Notes under the pieces: generated by a model
Seen by the model: the letters and a program-made list of their open reading frames with translations, nothing else
Database searches by the model: none
What the model was told of the DNA's origin: nothing
Shown: positions 61,548 to 64,000 of the stretch, piece by piece
How the letters are laid out: each line of letters begins with the position of its first letter
How positions within the stretch are numbered: position 1 is the stretch's first letter
Translations under genes and position numbers: made by a program
Assembly (NCBI RefSeq): GCF_004364245.1
Contig: NZ_SOAV01000007.1
Coordinates: 1-64,000, forward strand
Reading direction: 5' to 3'
Origin: Streptomyces sp. BK208
GTDB lineage: Bacteria; Actinomycetota; Actinomycetes; Streptomycetales; Streptomycetaceae
DNA length: 64,000 nucleotides

Positions 61548-61623
61548 TACTGACGCGTAACTTCACACGTGCGCTACTCGCCCGTAACTTGACGAATGAA
61601 CAGCATCCCGTGATCCGGATCAC
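61548..61623 (+). promoter_or_regulatory. Direct repeats and palindrome upstream of the lipase gene
   Basis: TACTGACGCGTAACTT (61548-61563) and TACTCGCCCGTAACTT (61575-61590) match at 12 of 16 positions, 27 bases apart. A perfect 14-bp palindrome, GTGATCCGGATCAC, follows at 61610-61623. They are probable activator or repressor sites for the lipase promoter; the regulator is not in view. Confidence 0.55.
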
Positions 61624-61671
61624 AGGGCGTCTTGCCGTCGCAACTCCCCCGATCCGCAAGGAGATCACCCG

Positions 61672-62550
61672 ATGCTGCCCTGGAGCCGAGTGCTCAGACC
61701 GCTGACCGCGCTGCTGCTGGCCGCCGCGGTCGTCCTGTTCCCCGCCGTCACCGCCGGTGCCGCCCCCACCACCGCCACGGACGCACGCCCCACCTCCGGC
61801 TGGAACGACTACACCTGCAAGCCCTCCGCCGCCCATCCCCGCCCCGTCGTCCTGGTCCACGGAACCTTCGGGAACTCCGTCGACAACTGGCTGGGCCTCG
61901 CGCCCTACCTGCAGAACCGCGGCTACTGCGTCTTCTCCCTCGACTACGGCCGGTTGCCCGGCGTCCCGCTCTTCCACGGACTCGGCCCGGTCGAGAAGTC
62001 GGCGGAGCAACTGGCCGCCTACGTCGACAAGGTGCTCACCGCGACCGGCGCCGCCGAGACCGACCTCGTCGGCCATTCGCAGGGCGGCATGATGCCCCGC
62101 TACTACCTCAGGTTCCTCGGCGGAGCCGACAAGGTGAACGCCTTGGTCGGCATCGCGCCCAGCAACCACGGCACCACGCTGTCCGGCCTCACCCGCCTGC
62201 TGCCGTACTTCCCCGGCGCCGAGGACCTGCTGAACGAGCACACCCCCGCCCTCGCCGACCAGGTCGTCGGCTCCGACGTCCTCACCAGGCTCAACGAGGG
62301 CGGCGACACCGTGCCCGGCGTGCGCTACACCGTCCTCGCCTCGCGGTACGACGAGGTGGTCACGCCGTACCGCAGCCAGTTCCTCAGCGGCCCCGGGGTG
62401 CGCAACGTCCTGCTGCAGGACCTGTGCCCGCTCGACCTCTCCGAGCACCTGGCGATCGGGCTGCTGGACCGGATCGCCTTCCACGAGGTGGTCAACGCCC
62501 TGGACCCGGCGCACGCCACACCCACCACCTGCGCCTCGGTCCTCGGCTGA
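61672..62550 (+). CDS. Secreted triacylglycerol lipase, alpha/beta hydrolase
   Basis: A 292-residue lipase. The signal peptide runs to about residue 31 (RPLTALLLAAAVVLFPAVTA). The mature part has the oxyanion segment VVLVHGTFGNSVDNW, nucleophile Ser136 in GHSQGG, DEVVTPY with the catalytic Asp, and a His in DLSEHLAIG. It closely resembles the S. exfoliatus/S. coelicolor lipase family. The ATG has AAGGAG at 9 bases. Possible lipid control sites lie upstream. Confidence 0.93.
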   Translation: MLPWSRVLRPLTALLLAAAVVLFPAVTAGAAPTTATDARPTSGWNDYTCKPSAAHPRPVVLVHGTFGNSVDNWLGLAPYLQNRGYCVFSLDYGRLPGVPLFHGLGPVEKSAEQLAAYVDKVLTATGAAETDLVGHSQGGMMPRYYLRFLGGADKVNALVGIAPSNHGTTLSGLTRLLPYFPGAEDLLNEHTPALADQVVGSDVLTRLNEGGDTVPGVRYTVLASRYDEVVTPYRSQFLSGPGVRNVLLQDLCPLDLSEHLAIGLLDRIAFHEVVNALDPAHATPTTCASVLG

Positions 62551-62663
62551 CCGGCGCCCCGGCGGTCCGGTGACACGGGCCGGGCCCCGCGCACGCCACG
62601 CGGGGGCCGCCCGGCCTGAGCCGCCGGACGGGCCCCGCGTCCCCCCGCGTCCCCGGTTCCGGG

Positions 62664-63722
62664 TCAGTGGCCGTGCCGGCCACCGCTCGTCGCGCGCCGG
62701 CGGACCGACGCGAACAGGACCGCCGCGCCGAGGGCCAGGACGGCCGCGCCACCCACGGCGATGTAGGGCGTGCCGCTGTCGCCGCCGGTCTCGGCGAGGT
62801 TCTCGCCGCCGCCCGCGGCCTTGACCTCGTTGGGCTCGGCAGCGGCAGCGGCGGCGGTTTCGGCAGCGGTGCCGGGTGCCTCCTCCGGGGCGGCGGCCGG
62901 GTCCGTCGGGTCGGTGGTGGTCGCCGCGTCCTGGTCGCCGTGCCCGTGGTGCTCGATCGTCGACTTGTCGGCCGCGGCCGCGAGTTGCTCCTCGGACGGC
63001 GCGGAGGCCTCGGGCGCGGCGGCCTCACCGCCGGCCGCACCGGCGGGAGCACTGTCACCGGTGCCGGTGCCGGTGCCGCCGCTGAAGGAGACGTCCGAGC
63101 AGGAGTAGAACGCCTCCGGGCTGTCCGAGCGCTGCCACACCGCGTAGAGCAGGTGCTTGCCGGAGCGCTCGGGCAGCGTGCCCGAGAAGGTGTAGAAGCC
63201 GCCCGAGGCGACCGGGTCGGTGGCGGTCGCCACCGGTGCCGACAGGTCCAGGTCGTCCCAGCGCAGCGGCTGCGACGGGTCGTAGCCCGGCTTGGTGACG
63301 TACACCTTGAACGTGCCCTTGTGCGGGGCCGTCACCCGGTACTTGAAGGTGTACGAGCCGCTGCTCACGCCGGTCGCGGGCCAGTCCGCGCGGGCCAGGT
63401 CCATGCCCTTGAAGGCCGGGTCGTTTGCGCTGCACAGCTTGCCGTCCGGGATCAGCTCCTGGTGCCTGCCGTCGGCGTTGCCGATGCGGATGCCGTTCCA
63501 GTCGTAGAGCGCCTGCGTGCCGCCCGCCGCGACCGCCGCCTTGCACGCGGCCGACCTGGGGTTCTCGGGCCCCTCGGCGTGGCACTGCGACACCCGGCTG
63601 ACCGGATCGCCCATCGAACCGTGCGCGGACGCCGGGGTGGCGGCCAGCGCGGTCAGGGCGAGCGGGGCGAGACCGGCGACGGTGACGGCGACGGTCCTGC
63701 GGGGCGCGGACGATGCGGGCAT
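62664..63722 (-). CDS. AA10 lytic polysaccharide monooxygenase with LAETG wall anchor
   Basis: A 352-residue secreted copper enzyme cleaving chitin or cellulose oxidatively. Signal peptide cleavage after ATPASA leaves His34 (AHGSMGDPVSRV) as the mature first residue for the copper histidine brace, with the AA10 core through WQRSDSPEAFYSCSDVSF. An Ala/Pro/Thr/Asp-rich linker (about 230-305) leads to LAETG (309-313), a hydrophobic helix and a basic tail, the layout for class E sortase anchoring. The ATG at 63722 has GAGGAG at 6 bases. Confidence 0.92.
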   Translation of the reverse strand: MPASSAPRRTVAVTVAGLAPLALTALAATPASAHGSMGDPVSRVSQCHAEGPENPRSAACKAAVAAGGTQALYDWNGIRIGNADGRHQELIPDGKLCSANDPAFKGMDLARADWPATGVSSGSYTFKYRVTAPHKGTFKVYVTKPGYDPSQPLRWDDLDLSAPVATATDPVASGGFYTFSGTLPERSGKHLLYAVWQRSDSPEAFYSCSDVSFSGGTGTGTGDSAPAGAAGGEAAAPEASAPSEEQLAAAADKSTIEHHGHGDQDAATTTDPTDPAAAPEEAPGTAAETAAAAAAEPNEVKAAGGGENLAETGGDSGTPYIAVGGAAVLALGAAVLFASVRRRATSGGRHGH

Positions 63723-63908
63723 GCGGAACTCCTCGAAACGGTCAACGCGGTCGACGGGGACTGGTGAACTCGGGCCGGAACCCGTGGGGTTGATCAGCAA
63801 GCTAGCCCCGGAACCGCGCCGGATCACCTGCTGGAGGCGGGTGACGGAGATCCTTATGGCCGCGTTAAGGGAGTGCTCAGGCTGCGCTGAGGTAGCTACC
63901 GTTCAGGC

Positions 63909-64000
63909 ATGGAACGAGAGCGGATCCGGCCGGCGGTCACCTCGGACGTACCGGCGGTGAAGGCGGTGACCGACGCCGCGTACCGCCCGTACATCGAGCG
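63909..64000 (+). CDS. GNAT-family N-acetyltransferase, N-terminal fragment
   Basis: The first 30 codons of a gene running off the window: ATG then RIRPAVTSDVPAVKAVTDAA, the strand-helix start of GNAT acetyltransferases. The substrate cannot be told. Confidence 0.6.
   Translation, partial: MERERIRPAVTSDVPAVKAVTDAAYRPYIE

Overview
The window is a chromosomal segment of a Streptomyces-type actinomycete. Supporting signs are very high GC with a strong G/C bias at third codon positions, many GTG and TTG starts, many four-base stop/start overlaps, a DmdR-type iron box, a GAAC-N4-GTTC SOS box, streptogrisin-type proteases and a Streptomyces-like 5S rRNA end. From memory (not checked), the gene order resembles the S. 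coelicolor core region around SCO1734-SCO1790 in reverse. Most of the window is therefore core genome, with short unusual stretches in between.

Layout. 1-2.2 kb: the end of an rRNA operon, its terminator, and a gene for an Arg/Asp-repeat protein with a TPR-like C-terminus. 2.3-4.7 kb: DUF1015 and HAD-IIA proteins. 4.8-7.7 kb: an iron-regulated siderophore importer (two permeases plus an ATPase, no binding protein). 7.7-12.1 kb: SCP2 protein, a small protein, TlyA rRNA methyltransferase, NAD kinase and RecN. 12.7-18.9 kb: glycosyltransferase, PucR regulator, MFS pump and GH15 trehalase-like enzyme. 19.5-25.3 kb: CTP synthase, ADP-ribose pyrophosphatase-like Nudix, an NTPase/TPR protein and alanine dehydrogenase. 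25.7-30.6 kb: a chromosome-organisation operon (ParA-like ATPase, ribbon-helix-helix-like partner, ScpA, ScpB, RluB). 30.7-32.4 kb: a two-gene NAD/ADP-ribose module (NrtR-like regulator plus ADP-ribosylglycohydrolase) behind an operator that overlaps its -10.

33.3-37.9 kb: chorismate mutase, prephenate dehydrogenase, cytidylate kinase, acyltransferase and Der GTPase. 37.9-43.3 kb: hypothetical proteins, an I78 protease inhibitor, a variant PAP2 membrane protein and a PIG-V-like mannosyltransferase; three of these look leaderless. 43.6-48.5 kb: DHA2 efflux pump, glutaryl-CoA-dehydrogenase-like enzyme, a SepF paralogue and a DUF5685-like protein ending in a dense cysteine tail. 48.5-52.5 kb is the most accessory-looking part: two flavin monooxygenase-like genes, an apparently orphan Cys-ending leader peptide on the other strand, and two gene-poor gaps. 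52.5-54.7 kb: two tandem secreted streptogrisins. 54.8-60.5 kb: an ABC-2/YhgE-like membrane protein, then an SOS-box-controlled mutasome operon of DnaE2 and a shortened Y-family protein that has lost its catalytic acids (ImuB-like). 60.6-64 kb: a divergent cupin/MarR pair around twin operators, a secreted lipase, a LAETG-anchored lytic polysaccharide monooxygenase and the start of a GNAT gene.

The leads most worth following are the orphan leader peptide and its decayed-looking surroundings, the catalytically dead DnaE2 partner, the cysteine tail of the DUF5685-like protein, the ParA/RHH pair in the ScpAB operon, and the NrtR/ADP-ribosylhydrolase operator.
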